NCBI GenBank assembly: GCA_030064795.1
Contig: JASJEI010000004.1
Location: forward strand, 8,868-72,867
Reading direction: 5' to 3'
Length of the DNA: 64,000 bases
Source: Pleurocapsa sp. MO_226.B13
GTDB lineage: Bacteria; Cyanobacteriota; Cyanobacteriia; Cyanobacteriales; Xenococcaceae
The notes beneath the pieces are model-generated. The model was not told the origin of the DNA. It saw nothing but the letters and a program-made list of their open reading frames with translations, and did not search any database. How positions within the stretch are numbered: position 1 is the first letter of the stretch; every line of letters starts with the position of its first letter. The position numbers and the translations under genes are program-made. This document shows positions 54,109-63,146 of the stretch, piece after piece.

Positions 54109-54792
54109 ATGTTCATCCCAGCCGATCCCTATCCCTATCCTTATAATGGCGACTTGCGTCCTGAAAATACCGTGTTGCTGGTTATCGATATGCAAACCGA
54201 CTTCTGCGGTATTGGCGGTTATGTCGATAAGATGGGCTATGACTTGTCTCTCACCCGCGCTCCGATCGCACCAATTGCCAAAGTTTTAAAACTCATGCGC
54301 GATAAGGGCTTTCACGTCATCCACACCCGCGAGGGACATCGAAGCGATCTTGCCGATTTGCCTGCCAATAAACATTGGCGCAGCCGTCGAATTGGTGCGG
54401 GTATTGGCGATCCTGGACCCTGTGGTAAAATTTTAGTTCGAGGCGAACCTGGATGGGAAATTATTCCCGAACTCGCTCCTCTTCCAGAAGAAACCATTAT
54501 CGATAAGCCAGGGAAAGGTTCGTTTTATGCCACCGACTTAGACTTAATCTTGAAGCTAAAGGGAATCCAAAATATTATTTTGACTGGAATCACCACCGAT
54601 GTCTGCGTTCATACTACTATGCGCGATGCCAACGATCGCGGTTATGAATGTTTACTGCTATCTGACTGTACTGGGGCAACGGATTATGATAATTATCTAG
54701 CAGCACTAAAAATGATTAAAATGCAGGGTGGTGTCTTTGGAACGGTAGCAGATTCTCAAGCATTAATCGCAGCAATTGAGACGATCTCCTAA
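54109..54792 (+). CDS. biuH: Biuret amidohydrolase
   Basis: 227 residues that closely follow known biuret hydrolases throughout: [15 protein letters not shown] N-terminus, [69 protein letters not shown] and [20 protein letters not shown]. The triad is Asp27, Lys near 136 and Cys near 166. The enzyme splits biuret into allophanate and ammonia. The ATG at 54109 gives the family start; the in-frame extension from 54040 is made only of heptamer repeats. Confidence 0.93.
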   Translation: MFIPADPYPYPYNGDLRPENTVLLVIDMQTDFCGIGGYVDKMGYDLSLTRAPIAPIAKVLKLMRDKGFHVIHTREGHRSDLADLPANKHWRSRRIGAGIGDPGPCGKILVRGEPGWEIIPELAPLPEETIIDKPGKGSFYATDLDLILKLKGIQNIILTGITTDVCVHTTMRDANDRGYECLLLSDCTGATDYDNYLAALKMIKMQGGVFGTVADSQALIAAIETIS

Positions 54793-54916
54793 TTTTAGAA
54801 ACTGTTTTTAAGGTCTTGGGTAAAGAATCAAGGTGACTGTTTTGTAGCAAAGAACACTTTATCAACAAAGAATTTTCGCTTCAATTAGATAGATTATTCT
54901 ATTTGAAATTAGGTTT

Positions 54917-55456
54917 ATGTCCGATCCAGCGATCGCTAATGCCCAAACCCCTCTTCGTCCTCTAGATAAAGAAGGATTAAACAATTTGGTTGCAGGGGCA
55001 AAAAAGAATCCGACAGAAGTAAAAACTCTCAAAATTAAAACTGTTTGTGAGGGAAAATTTCGCAACCTCAACTATGCTCGCGATCTTCCCGTACAGGTTG
55101 TAGACGAACCACCTGGACTATTGGGTGAGAATACAGCCCAAAATCCTTCGGAAATTTTACTTTCTGCCCTTGGTTCTTGTCTTTCTGTGGGAATTCACGC
55201 TAATGCTCGCGCTCAGGGAATCGAATTAACTAAATTAGAGTTGGAACTAGAAGGCGATATAAACATTACCAGCGTTTGGGGAATTAACGACAGTTCCCAA
55301 GCACCTTTAGGCATTACCGACATACGCATCAAAGCTTATGTCGAAGGAGATGCTAGCAAAGAAGAATTAGCTAAACTAGTAGCTCATGCCAATCAATGGT
55401 CGCCCATTTCTAACACCGTTCGCAACCCAGTAAATTTAGAAGTCGAGCTTGCTTGA
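54917..55456 (+). CDS. OsmC-like protein lacking the second cysteine
   Basis: 179 residues. After about 35 variable residues comes an OsmC-family domain with the first cysteine in LLSALGSCLSVGIHANARAQG. The second position, normally Cys-Pro in peroxiredoxin-type OsmC proteins, reads HANQWSPISNTV, with Ser. Peroxidase activity by the standard two-cysteine route is therefore unlikely. It sits between the biuret hydrolase and the flavoprotein genes on the same strand. Confidence 0.82.
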   Translation: MSDPAIANAQTPLRPLDKEGLNNLVAGAKKNPTEVKTLKIKTVCEGKFRNLNYARDLPVQVVDEPPGLLGENTAQNPSEILLSALGSCLSVGIHANARAQGIELTKLELELEGDINITSVWGINDSSQAPLGITDIRIKAYVEGDASKEELAKLVAHANQWSPISNTVRNPVNLEVELA

Positions 55457-55515
55457 GCAGTCATTAGTCATTAGTCAGGAAAAATCGTCCCTTATTCACT
55501 GTCAATTTTTAATTC

Positions 55516-56649
55516 ATGTTAGCTACCGAGAAGCCAGTATTTAAAGCCGAAAAAACGATCGCCGATCTTAAGATAGCCACCCAAGAAAAATTGGCACCAA
55601 AGGTCAAAGATATCGACCTCAAAGGCGAATATCCGCAAGAATTTATGTACCAAATCGGCGACTTGGGGGGATTTGCTCAAACTGTACCGCAAAAATATGG
55701 AGGTGCGGGAGGCAGCGTTAAAACCGCCTTGCAGGTGATTGAAACTGTTTCTGAAACTTGCTTGAGTACGGGGTTCATCTCCTGGTGTCAAATTGCTACC
55801 GCTTGGTATATTCAAAACGGCGAAAGTGAGTATTTAAAACAAGAAATCTTGCCCGATATAGCTGCGGGGAAAGCGATGGCGGGGACGGGTTTATCTAACC
55901 CAATGAAGCACTTTGCGGGGATTGAAAAGATTGCTTTGACTGCCACTAAAACGACTGGCGGGTATTTAGTTAAGGGAATGTTGCCTTGGGTGTCTAATTT
56001 AGGCAAAGGTCATTATTTAGCGATCGCAGCGAAGATAGCTGATAGCGAAGATTACCTGATGGCCGTGGTTAAGGAAGATTTTCCTGGGTTAACTTTTAAA
56101 TGCAATGCTCATTTTATTGGTTTGGAGGGTACGGGTACTTATAGCTGTATCCTGCGAGATGTTTTTGTCCCCGATAAGTGGATTTTAGCTGCTCCTTGTG
56201 CTGAATACGTCAATCGCATCAAACCTGGGTTTATCTTGACTCAAGTTGGTATGGGATTGGGTTTAGTTAAAAGCTGCTTGGAGTTATGCTTGAGGGCAAA
56301 CAAACAGTTAGGTCATATCAACTGCTTTTTCTCTGACTGTCTGGAAGAACTAAATGAAGAATTAAACTTGGCGCGTTTAAAGGCGTACAATTTGGCAGAC
56401 GAGATAGTTCGACAACAAGAGCAACTGGATACAGAATTTTTAGCAGCGGTAATTCAAGCTCGCCTAACCGCCTCCGAACTTTCTTTAAAAGCTTCTCAAG
56501 CAGCGATGTTACACGCAGGAGCGAGAGCCTACTTAAAAGGTAGCGCGCCGGAAAGAAAACTAAGAGAGGCTTACTTTGTGGCAATTGTTACTCCTGCTAT
56601 TAAGCAATTGAAGAAAATGCAGTATGTTTTGTCGCAAAAGCCATTGTAG
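55516..56649 (+). CDS. Acyl-CoA-dehydrogenase-fold flavoprotein, atypical
   Basis: 377 residues with the ACAD N-terminal helical part (LGGFAQTVPQKYGGAGGS), the middle beta domain (AMAGTGLSNPMKHF, TKTTGGYLVKGMLPWVSN) and the C-terminal helical domain. The usual C-terminal catalytic YEGT-type Glu segment is replaced by PERKLREAYFVAIVTPAIKQ. This suggests a flavin monooxygenase- or oxidase-like member rather than a fatty-acid dehydrogenase. It could oxidise a substrate before hydrolysis; the substrate is not known. Confidence 0.82.
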   Translation: MLATEKPVFKAEKTIADLKIATQEKLAPKVKDIDLKGEYPQEFMYQIGDLGGFAQTVPQKYGGAGGSVKTALQVIETVSETCLSTGFISWCQIATAWYIQNGESEYLKQEILPDIAAGKAMAGTGLSNPMKHFAGIEKIALTATKTTGGYLVKGMLPWVSNLGKGHYLAIAAKIADSEDYLMAVVKEDFPGLTFKCNAHFIGLEGTGTYSCILRDVFVPDKWILAAPCAEYVNRIKPGFILTQVGMGLGLVKSCLELCLRANKQLGHINCFFSDCLEELNEELNLARLKAYNLADEIVRQQEQLDTEFLAAVIQARLTASELSLKASQAAMLHAGARAYLKGSAPERKLREAYFVAIVTPAIKQLKKMQYVLSQKPL

Positions 56650-56654
56650 TTAAT

Positions 56655-57218
56655 CTATTGAGAGTTATCATCAAAACACTGCACCGTACGCCGCAGTGTT
56701 CTTTTGACATAAACTGTGACCAAAGGAGTTATCTTGTCTATTATCTGCGAGACAAGGTTGCGATCGAACTGCGTCCAGGGACGGGGATGATTAAAATGAG
56801 CAGCTTGAATGATGCCCCATAGCTCTCCATTCATAGATATATGAGCCTGTATTAGTGCTTTATATTCCGAATAGTTGCGTTGCCAAACAAAACACTCCTC
56901 GCTATCAAGAATTAATTGCTCTACATTTTCAATATATATTGTCGGTTCGCAGCTTAAGGCAGCAGCAAACAAGGGATCTGTTTCACTACAATAAAAAGAT
57001 TCCGTGTCTTCTTGAGTCTGAGTTAGATCGGGAATTTCTGGATGAATGCAATAGCAATGAGGAATTTTATATGTCTGCGATTGCGGATCTCTGATATACA
57101 AATAGCAGCGATCGCAATTTAATAATTCAACCATGCCATACATTAAGCGATCGAAAAATGTTGATAGATCGTTTGTGTTGGCAAAGATATTATCTAATGG
57201 TGACGGTAAATTAAACAA
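56655..57218 (-). CDS. GAF-domain protein
   Basis: 187 residues consisting of one GAF domain (LLNCDRCYLYIRDPQSQTY, ALIQAHISMNGELWGIIQAA HFNHPRPW-type blocks). Cyanobacterial GAF domains may bind bilins; a CYCIHPEIP segment contains cysteines but no canonical chromophore motif is recognised. No output domain is attached. It is convergent with the flavoprotein gene, 5 bp apart, so any functional link is not implied. Confidence 0.8.
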   Translation of the reverse strand: MFNLPSPLDNIFANTNDLSTFFDRLMYGMVELLNCDRCYLYIRDPQSQTYKIPHCYCIHPEIPDLTQTQEDTESFYCSETDPLFAAALSCEPTIYIENVEQLILDSEECFVWQRNYSEYKALIQAHISMNGELWGIIQAAHFNHPRPWTQFDRNLVSQIIDKITPLVTVYVKRTLRRTVQCFDDNSQ

Positions 57219-57368
57219 ACTTTTAATTCCTGGGTTTTCTTAGATATTAAATATAAGATTTACATTATCTTATTTTTTTTGGCGTTCTAAGCTATATTTA
57301 ATTAATATTTTCTCAAAATTGTTAAAGTATAGTAATTATTCGCGCTCTTATTCTAAATGTAAAATAAG

Positions 57369-58484
57369 TTATGTAACATTTTTTGGTCGAATGATATTTT
57401 TTTTCGCCTTTGATTTACGACTATTAAAATGGTTATGCTCTTTATTTAACTGCCAGCGATCCAAAATATCTTTGACAATTATTTCTTTTAGCCATACTTG
57501 AGCGACAACGGTAATTGGTAGAGCTAAGAATAATCCTAAAATACCAAAAAATATGGCAAAAGCCACTTGCGACAATAAAGTAACCGCAGGTAGTAAAGAT
57601 ACTTGTCTTTTCATGACAATAGGTGTCAAAACATTACTTTCTATTTGCTGGATTACGATGTAAAGAATAATTACCGCTAATGCTTTCCAAGGTGCGTCGA
57701 GTAAAGCCATTGCTGTTGGTGGTACGACACTTAAAATAGGCCCCAAATTGGGGATAAAAGTCAAAATTCCCGCCAATAAAGAGTTTGCCAGGGGTAGTCT
57801 AATCCCCAAAAGCCATAAACCTATTCCACTTAGGATCGCAATTACGGCCATATTAAATAAGATTCCAATTGCCCATCCTCCTAAATTTCTCTCGCATTTT
57901 TTGAGGATAGTTTGAACGCGCTGACGATAAAAAGCGGGAAACATTAACAAGAAAATTTGCTTATAGGGTGTAGGATTAGCCAATAACATTATGGTTACTA
58001 CTATGACCAATAATGAGTTAAGAACTATACCCAAAGTACTAGAAAATAGATTTAAAAAGTTACCAACCAGTCCATTTGTCCAAGAACGAATATTTTGCGT
58101 CAAGGACTCCAAACCTCTGACATCTTCAATCAATTCTTCTGGCAAGAGATTGCGCAGCCACTCATTCCAACTACTAAGCTGTTCCAAACCAACAGGTACT
58201 AAAGTAACTAATTCTTGAAACTGATCGATAAAAGGTGGTATAACCAAAGCAATAAAAACAACGATAAAAGCCAATACTCCAGTAACCGAAATAGCGATCG
58301 CGATTTTTCTGTTTAATTTAAATTTATTTTGTAATAGCTCGACTAATTGATTAATAGCGGTAGCAAAGACAATTGCAGCAAAAGCTAACAGTAAAACTTG
58401 TTTGATCCGCCACAAAATATACAAGGCAATAACAATAGCCAGGAATCCTACTAATGTTCCTAAACGCAAAATTTCCACCTCCAA
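57369..58484 (-). CDS. AI-2E (PerM) family transporter
   Basis: 371 residues with about eight membrane helices and the family regions (LAFAAIVFATAINQLVELL, LLAGILTFIPNLGPILSVVP, QQIESNVLTPIVMKRQVSL). Members are putative exporters or ion antiporters of the inner membrane; substrate unknown. The C-terminus is basic and His/Lys-rich (KEHNHFNSRKSKAKKN). Single gene, normal length. Confidence 0.9.
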   Translation of the reverse strand: MEVEILRLGTLVGFLAIVIALYILWRIKQVLLLAFAAIVFATAINQLVELLQNKFKLNRKIAIAISVTGVLAFIVVFIALVIPPFIDQFQELVTLVPVGLEQLSSWNEWLRNLLPEELIEDVRGLESLTQNIRSWTNGLVGNFLNLFSSTLGIVLNSLLVIVVTIMLLANPTPYKQIFLLMFPAFYRQRVQTILKKCERNLGGWAIGILFNMAVIAILSGIGLWLLGIRLPLANSLLAGILTFIPNLGPILSVVPPTAMALLDAPWKALAVIILYIVIQQIESNVLTPIVMKRQVSLLPAVTLLSQVAFAIFFGILGLFLALPITVVAQVWLKEIIVKDILDRWQLNKEHNHFNSRKSKAKKNIIRPKNVT

Positions 58485-58579
58485 TTGTTTGTTAGTAGTT
58501 CTCAGTCAAATGATTACTTAATAACTACTGTCGAACTAAACCAATAAATAAGACATCCTGACAAAGATAGATAATTTCA

Positions 58580-58621
58580 ATAAATACAACAAAAATCCTC
58601 AATTGCCACAGGGCAATTGAG
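58580..58621 (-). terminator. Rho-independent terminator downstream of the deacylase gene
   Basis: CTCAATTGCC (58598-58607) and GGCAATTGAG (58612-58621) form a perfect 10-bp stem with a 4-base loop. Read on the minus strand it is followed by GATTTTTGTT. It should end transcription of the gene at 58793-59275. A second 10-bp inverted repeat, ATTACTTCCA / TGGAAGTAAT (58719-58760), lies between them. Confidence 0.7.
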
Positions 58622-58792
58622 ATTAATATCAGCATATTTAAGCAGTTTTTCTGCACGACTTGGAAGGTTTCTAAATCAGAAGAGATAGAATAGAGATCGA
58701 GAATACTCTGAAGGCATCATTACTTCCAAAATTTGTTCTGTAGATTTCTCTGGAAGTAATAATAATTGCTGCACTCCTGTTGTCGAAGGCTG

Positions 58793-59275
58793 TCAGTCAA
58801 GTAAAGCAATATCCCCAACTACACCTTCAACTACTTGTAAATAATCTTGTGGAGTTAGCATAATTAAAGTACCTCGTACTCCAGCAGAGACAGTAATGCG
58901 ATCGAAGACTTCAATAGTTTCATCGACAAAAACAGGATAATCTTTTTTGCTGGCCATAGCAGTTACACCACCACGAATATATCCCGTCAGTAATTTTAAT
59001 TCTTTTAAGGAAACCATTTCTACCTTGCGCTCTTTTGCTAACTTTGCCAAAGCCTTAAAATTTAGTCGAGCATTGCCAGGAATAACTGCAAAATATATTT
59101 GATTAGAATTACTTCTAACAACTAAAGTCTTAAAAACTTGTTCTGGAGCAAGCTCTAATTTCTGGGCAGTACTTTCGGCAGTCAAATCATCTAAATCGAC
59201 TTCATATTCGAGTAATTTATATTCTATACCTAAAGAATCTAAGAGACGTACTGCATTGGTTTTTGGTATTGGCAT
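58793..59275 (-). CDS. ybaK: Cys-tRNA(Pro)/Cys-tRNA(Cys) deacylase, YbaK/EbsC type
   Basis: 160 residues of the YbaK editing-domain family: KLELAPEQVFKTLVVRS, IYFAVIPGNARLNFKALAKL, GYIRGGVTAMASKKDYPVFVDET and GVRGTLIMLTPQDYL. The lysine in VFKTLV is the residue linked to deacylation in this family. It hydrolyses mischarged Cys-tRNA(Pro). The length is standard and there is a terminator downstream. Confidence 0.92.
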   Translation of the reverse strand: MPIPKTNAVRLLDSLGIEYKLLEYEVDLDDLTAESTAQKLELAPEQVFKTLVVRSNSNQIYFAVIPGNARLNFKALAKLAKERKVEMVSLKELKLLTGYIRGGVTAMASKKDYPVFVDETIEVFDRITVSAGVRGTLIMLTPQDYLQVVEGVVGDIALLD

Positions 59276-59548
59276 TTGATTATTGTTTTAAGTAGGTCAA
59301 CTTAATTAAATATAAATAAAATTATGTTTGTAGTAATAGCTTTAGCTATTGCCATTTTACTGGCATATAAAGTTTAATTTTGGGTATTAGTATCCACAGA
59401 TAAACGCAGATGAACGCGGATGATTTATTGGTTTACTGACTACTTATAGGTTGTCGATGATAGTTTATTGCACTGTTTTTGGTTTATGCTGCACTACGAT
59501 AGCATTTGATTTGGTTTTAACAAGCAGCCTATTCATTTTGTCTTAAGA
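59276..59548. other. Intergenic region before the porin gene
   Basis: No gene. It contains a second copy of the CCACAGAT(A/T)AACGC repeat (59395-59429) and leads into the operator described next. Confidence 0.5.
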
Positions 59549-59575
59549 GTATACTGTATACACTTATACTTTTGT
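59549..59575. promoter_or_regulatory. Palindromic operator overlapping a promoter (porin)
   Basis: GTATACTGTATAC (59549-59561) is a palindrome with a central unpaired base and contains CTGTATACAC. Directly after it comes TTATACTTTT, a possible -10 region. The combination CTGTATACA-n-TATACTTTT recurs upstream of 61748. The look is that of a GntR-type operator blocking a promoter. Confidence 0.55.
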
Positions 59576-59627
59576 TCTCAGCTAATGATGATAATTTTGC
59601 TTAGCAAATATAGGTGTGAGAGTCAAA

Positions 59628-61487
59628 ATGAGCGTTAAAACCATAAAACCTTGGTCTTTAGTAATCAATAATTTCCAATTAATCAATAATTCAATTCTTT
59701 TATTTTTGCCTTTGACCTTATTGTCAACATCCGCACTCAAAACTCAAGCATCAGAAGAATTGACTGATTTTGAGGATAACGAGCAAATGTCGCAGGTTAA
59801 CAATGTTTGGCAGCTAAAGTCAAAAGAAAATTTGACTAATGATGAAGTTACCGATCGGATGTCGCAAATCACCAACGTTCAACAGTTACGGGATGTTGCG
59901 CCGACTGACTGGGCTTATGAGGCATTACGTTCTTTAGTAGATCGTTATGGTTGCATTTCAGGTTTTCCCAATCAAACCTATCGGGGCGATCGCCCTTTAT
60001 CCCGTTATGAGTTTGCAGCGGGTTTAAATAGTTGTTTAAATCAAATTGAGCGATTAATTGCTGCCAATGAAAGTGTTTCTCAACTAGATTTAGAAACCGT
60101 CCAACGCTTAAGTCAAGAATTTGCAGCAGAATTGACAACAATAGGTGGCAGATTAGATAGCTTAGAGAGTCAAGTAGCGATTTTAGAAGATAATCAATTT
60201 TCTACTACTACCAAATTTAGCGGTAGTCTCTTTGCCAATTTTACAGGAGCGACGGCAAGTGATGATGTGCTGGCAGAAACAGTTAGTTTGGATGCACCCT
60301 TTAGTCTGCGTCGGGCGGGGAGAGATGCCAATAATAATCCTATAGTTAGCACGATTACAGACGATCCTGAAATTACTTTTAGTTATTATACTTGGCTCAA
60401 TTTCAATTCTTCTTTTACAGGAAGAGACAACCTAGCTATTCAACTGGTAGCAGGTAATGGTAATTCCCCAGCCAATAATTATGTTTCCGCAGGACTTTAT
60501 AATACTTTTGGCACTCCCTTTACCGATCAAACGGGTACGGCTACGGGAACGGGTACAGTGGAGATCCGCGAAATATTTTATGACTTTCCCATTGGCGACA
60601 AGCTTAGGGTGGTAGTTGGCCCTAGAATCAACTGGTATCGCTATTTTGATAACAACGCCTATACTTTTTTCCTCACAGGTGCAGGTAGCTTTAACTCTAG
60701 TGGTGGTACTCTTGTTAACCCGATAGATCGCGGTTCGGGGGCAATTATAACTTACGACCTTAATGATTCAATTACCTTTAAAGTTGGTTACTTAGGCGAA
60801 AATACCGAGTTTCTCCCTTCAGCTTTTTTCAACACCTCTTCCGATCCCAACAAGGGTTTATTTAGTGCGACTCAAACCTTAACTGCGGAAATCGATTTTG
60901 CGATCGCCGATCGTGCTAATATTCGTCTCATGTACACTAGAGCGACTCTTGATAACAATCAGCCTCTGTTTGATGCCGATGGCAACCTGACGGGTTTTGG
61001 TGTTGGTGGGGCGACGGGCGAACCTATTTATGGCGTAGTTGATGATGGTTTTGGCGGTACGATAGGCGATGCACCTGCCGATACTTTTTCTCTCAATGTG
61101 GATTTAAAAATATTGGACTGGTTGGGTATATTTGGACGCTACAACTATGGCAGCACCAGTATTTTTCCCCGTAACCCCGATCGAGAAGATGGAGAAGTTA
61201 ACGCTCAGGCTTTTCAAGCTGGTGTCGCTTTTCCCGACTTGGGTAAAGAAGGGGCATTGGGAACTATCTCTTTTGTCGTACCATTTGATGTCCTAGATGG
61301 CGAAGAATTTCTCGTTTCTGGTTTGGGAGATGGCGGTACGCAATTCGATCTCGAAGCTACCTATAATTTTCCCGTCAATGACAACCTCTCCATTCTTCCT
61401 GCTTTCTACTTTATTTCCAACCCCAATAATTTTGACGATAATCCCGATATTTATGTAGGTAATGTGCGGATGCAGTTTAAGCTTTAA
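59628..61487 (+). CDS. SLH-domain outer-membrane porin (iron-uptake porin family)
   Basis: About 619 residues. The signal peptide ends near ALKTQAS. An SLH domain follows (RDVAPTDWAYEALRSLVDRY, FAAGLNSCLNQIERL), then a coiled segment (LDSLESQVAILE) and an OprB-like beta-barrel ending in VRMQFKL. The SLH part ties the barrel to peptidoglycan, the usual cyanobacterial porin architecture; homologues have been implicated in inorganic iron uptake. The shared operator suggests that this copy may instead serve uptake of small amides. The ATG at 59628 is preferred over a GTG at 59616. Confidence 0.9.
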   Translation: MSVKTIKPWSLVINNFQLINNSILLFLPLTLLSTSALKTQASEELTDFEDNEQMSQVNNVWQLKSKENLTNDEVTDRMSQITNVQQLRDVAPTDWAYEALRSLVDRYGCISGFPNQTYRGDRPLSRYEFAAGLNSCLNQIERLIAANESVSQLDLETVQRLSQEFAAELTTIGGRLDSLESQVAILEDNQFSTTTKFSGSLFANFTGATASDDVLAETVSLDAPFSLRRAGRDANNNPIVSTITDDPEITFSYYTWLNFNSSFTGRDNLAIQLVAGNGNSPANNYVSAGLYNTFGTPFTDQTGTATGTGTVEIREIFYDFPIGDKLRVVVGPRINWYRYFDNNAYTFFLTGAGSFNSSGGTLVNPIDRGSGAIITYDLNDSITFKVGYLGENTEFLPSAFFNTSSDPNKGLFSATQTLTAEIDFAIADRANIRLMYTRATLDNNQPLFDADGNLTGFGVGGATGEPIYGVVDDGFGGTIGDAPADTFSLNVDLKILDWLGIFGRYNYGSTSIFPRNPDREDGEVNAQAFQAGVAFPDLGKEGALGTISFVVPFDVLDGEEFLVSGLGDGGTQFDLEATYNFPVNDNLSILPAFYFISNPNNFDDNPDIYVGNVRMQFKL

Positions 61488-61644
61488 TTTCTTGTCGATT
61501 AATTAAGACTAAGAATCTTTTCATAAGAATAACAAATTAAAGTAAAACTAAAGTTTTTTTTGGGGAATTTAAGCCTCTAAAACTTCTCTCGCCGTAACTT
61601 CCAATTGTAGGAATATAGTCGAAGCGATCGCCCCATCTCCAGTA

Positions 61645-61730
61645 AATACAGTATAGAGGTAGACTCGTATCCCAGTTAGCAACTTGCTAGACAATAATAT
61701 GATAGGTTAGAGCAACTGTATACAGTATAC
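61645..61730. promoter_or_regulatory. Double palindromic operator before the amidohydrolase
   Basis: GTATACAGTATAC (61718-61730) contains the perfect palindrome CTGTATACAG with its left flank (61716-61725) and runs into TATACTTTT, 17 bp from the ATG. A weaker copy with ATACAGTAT (61647-61655) lies about 73 bp upstream, close to seven helical turns, which could permit cooperative or looped binding. No other gene lies in the 260-bp gap. Confidence 0.55.
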
Positions 61731-61747
61731 TTTTAGCTGCTTATTCC

Positions 61748-62995
61748 ATGAAATCAAAAACTATCGCTCAACTACTGGTAAATGGCGATCGCCTGAATCA
61801 AAGTATTGCTAGCTTGGCAAGTATTGGTCAACTATCTAACGGTGGAGTAAAACGTATTGCCTATAGCCAAGAAGATATACAAGCCCGCAATTTAGTTCGG
61901 CAGTGGATGCAAGAATTAGAAATGCAGGTGAGAATAGATGCAGCAGGTAATATTATTGGTAAGTATCCAGGCAAAAATCCCGATGCACCAGCTTTAGCTA
62001 CAGGTTCCCATATCGATACCGTTCCCTGTGGCGGACATTATGATGGTGCTTATGGAGTCCTAGCGGGATTAGAAGCAGTACGAGTGCTAAAAGAAAATCA
62101 GATTAGGCTCGATCGCTCGATAGAAGTAATTGTCTTTACCGATGAAGAAGGCAGTATGATCGGTTCTAAAGCGATCTCAGGTAGAGTAATTCCAGATCCT
62201 GAATACTATCGTCGTCCTGACGGTACAGATATTCAAACTTGTTTAACTAGAATTGGTGGTAACTGGAACAATATTGCTCAAGCTCGTCATAGTAGCCGAG
62301 ATTTGGCTGCATTTGTCGAACTTCATGTAGAACAAGGCCCCGTTCTAGAATCGATGAGCAAACAAATCGGCGTAGTTGAAGGCATAGTTGGGCAAAGAAG
62401 ATTTAAGATTACGGTAAAAGGTAAAGCTAACCATGCTGGTACGACTCCCATGCAGATGCGCTGCGATGCTTTAGTTGCAGCTTCTCAAGTTGTTTTAGCA
62501 GTCAATCAAATTGGTAATACTCCTGGGCAACAGGTAGCTACCGTCGGGAAAATGGAGGTTCGCCCTAATGCTGCTAATGTCGTTCCTGGTTGGGTAGAAA
62601 TGAGCTTAGATATTCGCGATCTATCTAGTTTGCATATAGATAGTCTGCTAGAACAGCTACGCACCCATCTCGAAGAAATTGCCGTTGCTAGCAAAACCCA
62701 AATACGCTTAAATCCCTGTTTGCATAACGAACCAGCCTTAGCCGAACCCTATATACAGAAGGCGATCGCCCGAAGCTGCCAAAAGCTCAACCTCAGTTAT
62801 ACCTATCTTCCCAGCCGTGCCAGTCACGATGCTCAAGAAATGGCTCAAATTACCGATATGGGGATGATTTTTGTACCTAGTGAAATGGGAGTCTCGCATG
62901 ATGCCAGTGAATATACTTCCCCCGAACAGTGCCTTCAGGGTGCTAATGTATTGTTGCAAACCTTAATTCAGCTAGATTCAGAAATTTCCAGCTAA
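61748..62995 (+). CDS. M20-family carbamoylase / allantoate-type amidohydrolase
   Basis: 415 residues with binuclear zinc peptidase-fold motifs: GSHIDTVPCGGHYDGAYGVL, VFTDEEGSM, VELHVEQGPVLE, GKANHAGTTPMQMRCDAL and SRASHDAQEMAQ with VSHDASEY near the end. This is the HyuC/AllC group that hydrolyses N-carbamoyl amino acids, allantoate or ureidoglycine-type substrates to ammonia and CO2. The specific substrate cannot be fixed. It shares an operator with the porin upstream and fits the nitrogen-scavenging theme. Confidence 0.9.
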   Translation: MKSKTIAQLLVNGDRLNQSIASLASIGQLSNGGVKRIAYSQEDIQARNLVRQWMQELEMQVRIDAAGNIIGKYPGKNPDAPALATGSHIDTVPCGGHYDGAYGVLAGLEAVRVLKENQIRLDRSIEVIVFTDEEGSMIGSKAISGRVIPDPEYYRRPDGTDIQTCLTRIGGNWNNIAQARHSSRDLAAFVELHVEQGPVLESMSKQIGVVEGIVGQRRFKITVKGKANHAGTTPMQMRCDALVAASQVVLAVNQIGNTPGQQVATVGKMEVRPNAANVVPGWVEMSLDIRDLSSLHIDSLLEQLRTHLEEIAVASKTQIRLNPCLHNEPALAEPYIQKAIARSCQKLNLSYTYLPSRASHDAQEMAQITDMGMIFVPSEMGVSHDASEYTSPEQCLQGANVLLQTLIQLDSEISS

Positions 62996-63146
62996 AATTA
63001 CGGTTATTTTAATTAATTTTCATCTAATATGAATATTTTTGTTGACTGAATATAGTAACTTCAAGTTGAAGAATTGAAAATTTTATTATTTTAGGATTTC
63101 AAAAATCTATAATAGAACAAAATATTATGTATTCATATATATTAAG

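Noticed and set aside
54002..54289. ORF running through the GCTACTT array
   Set aside because: Beyond the repeats it reads the biuret hydrolase gene in a wrong frame. Its ATG is discussed only as part of a possible frame switch.
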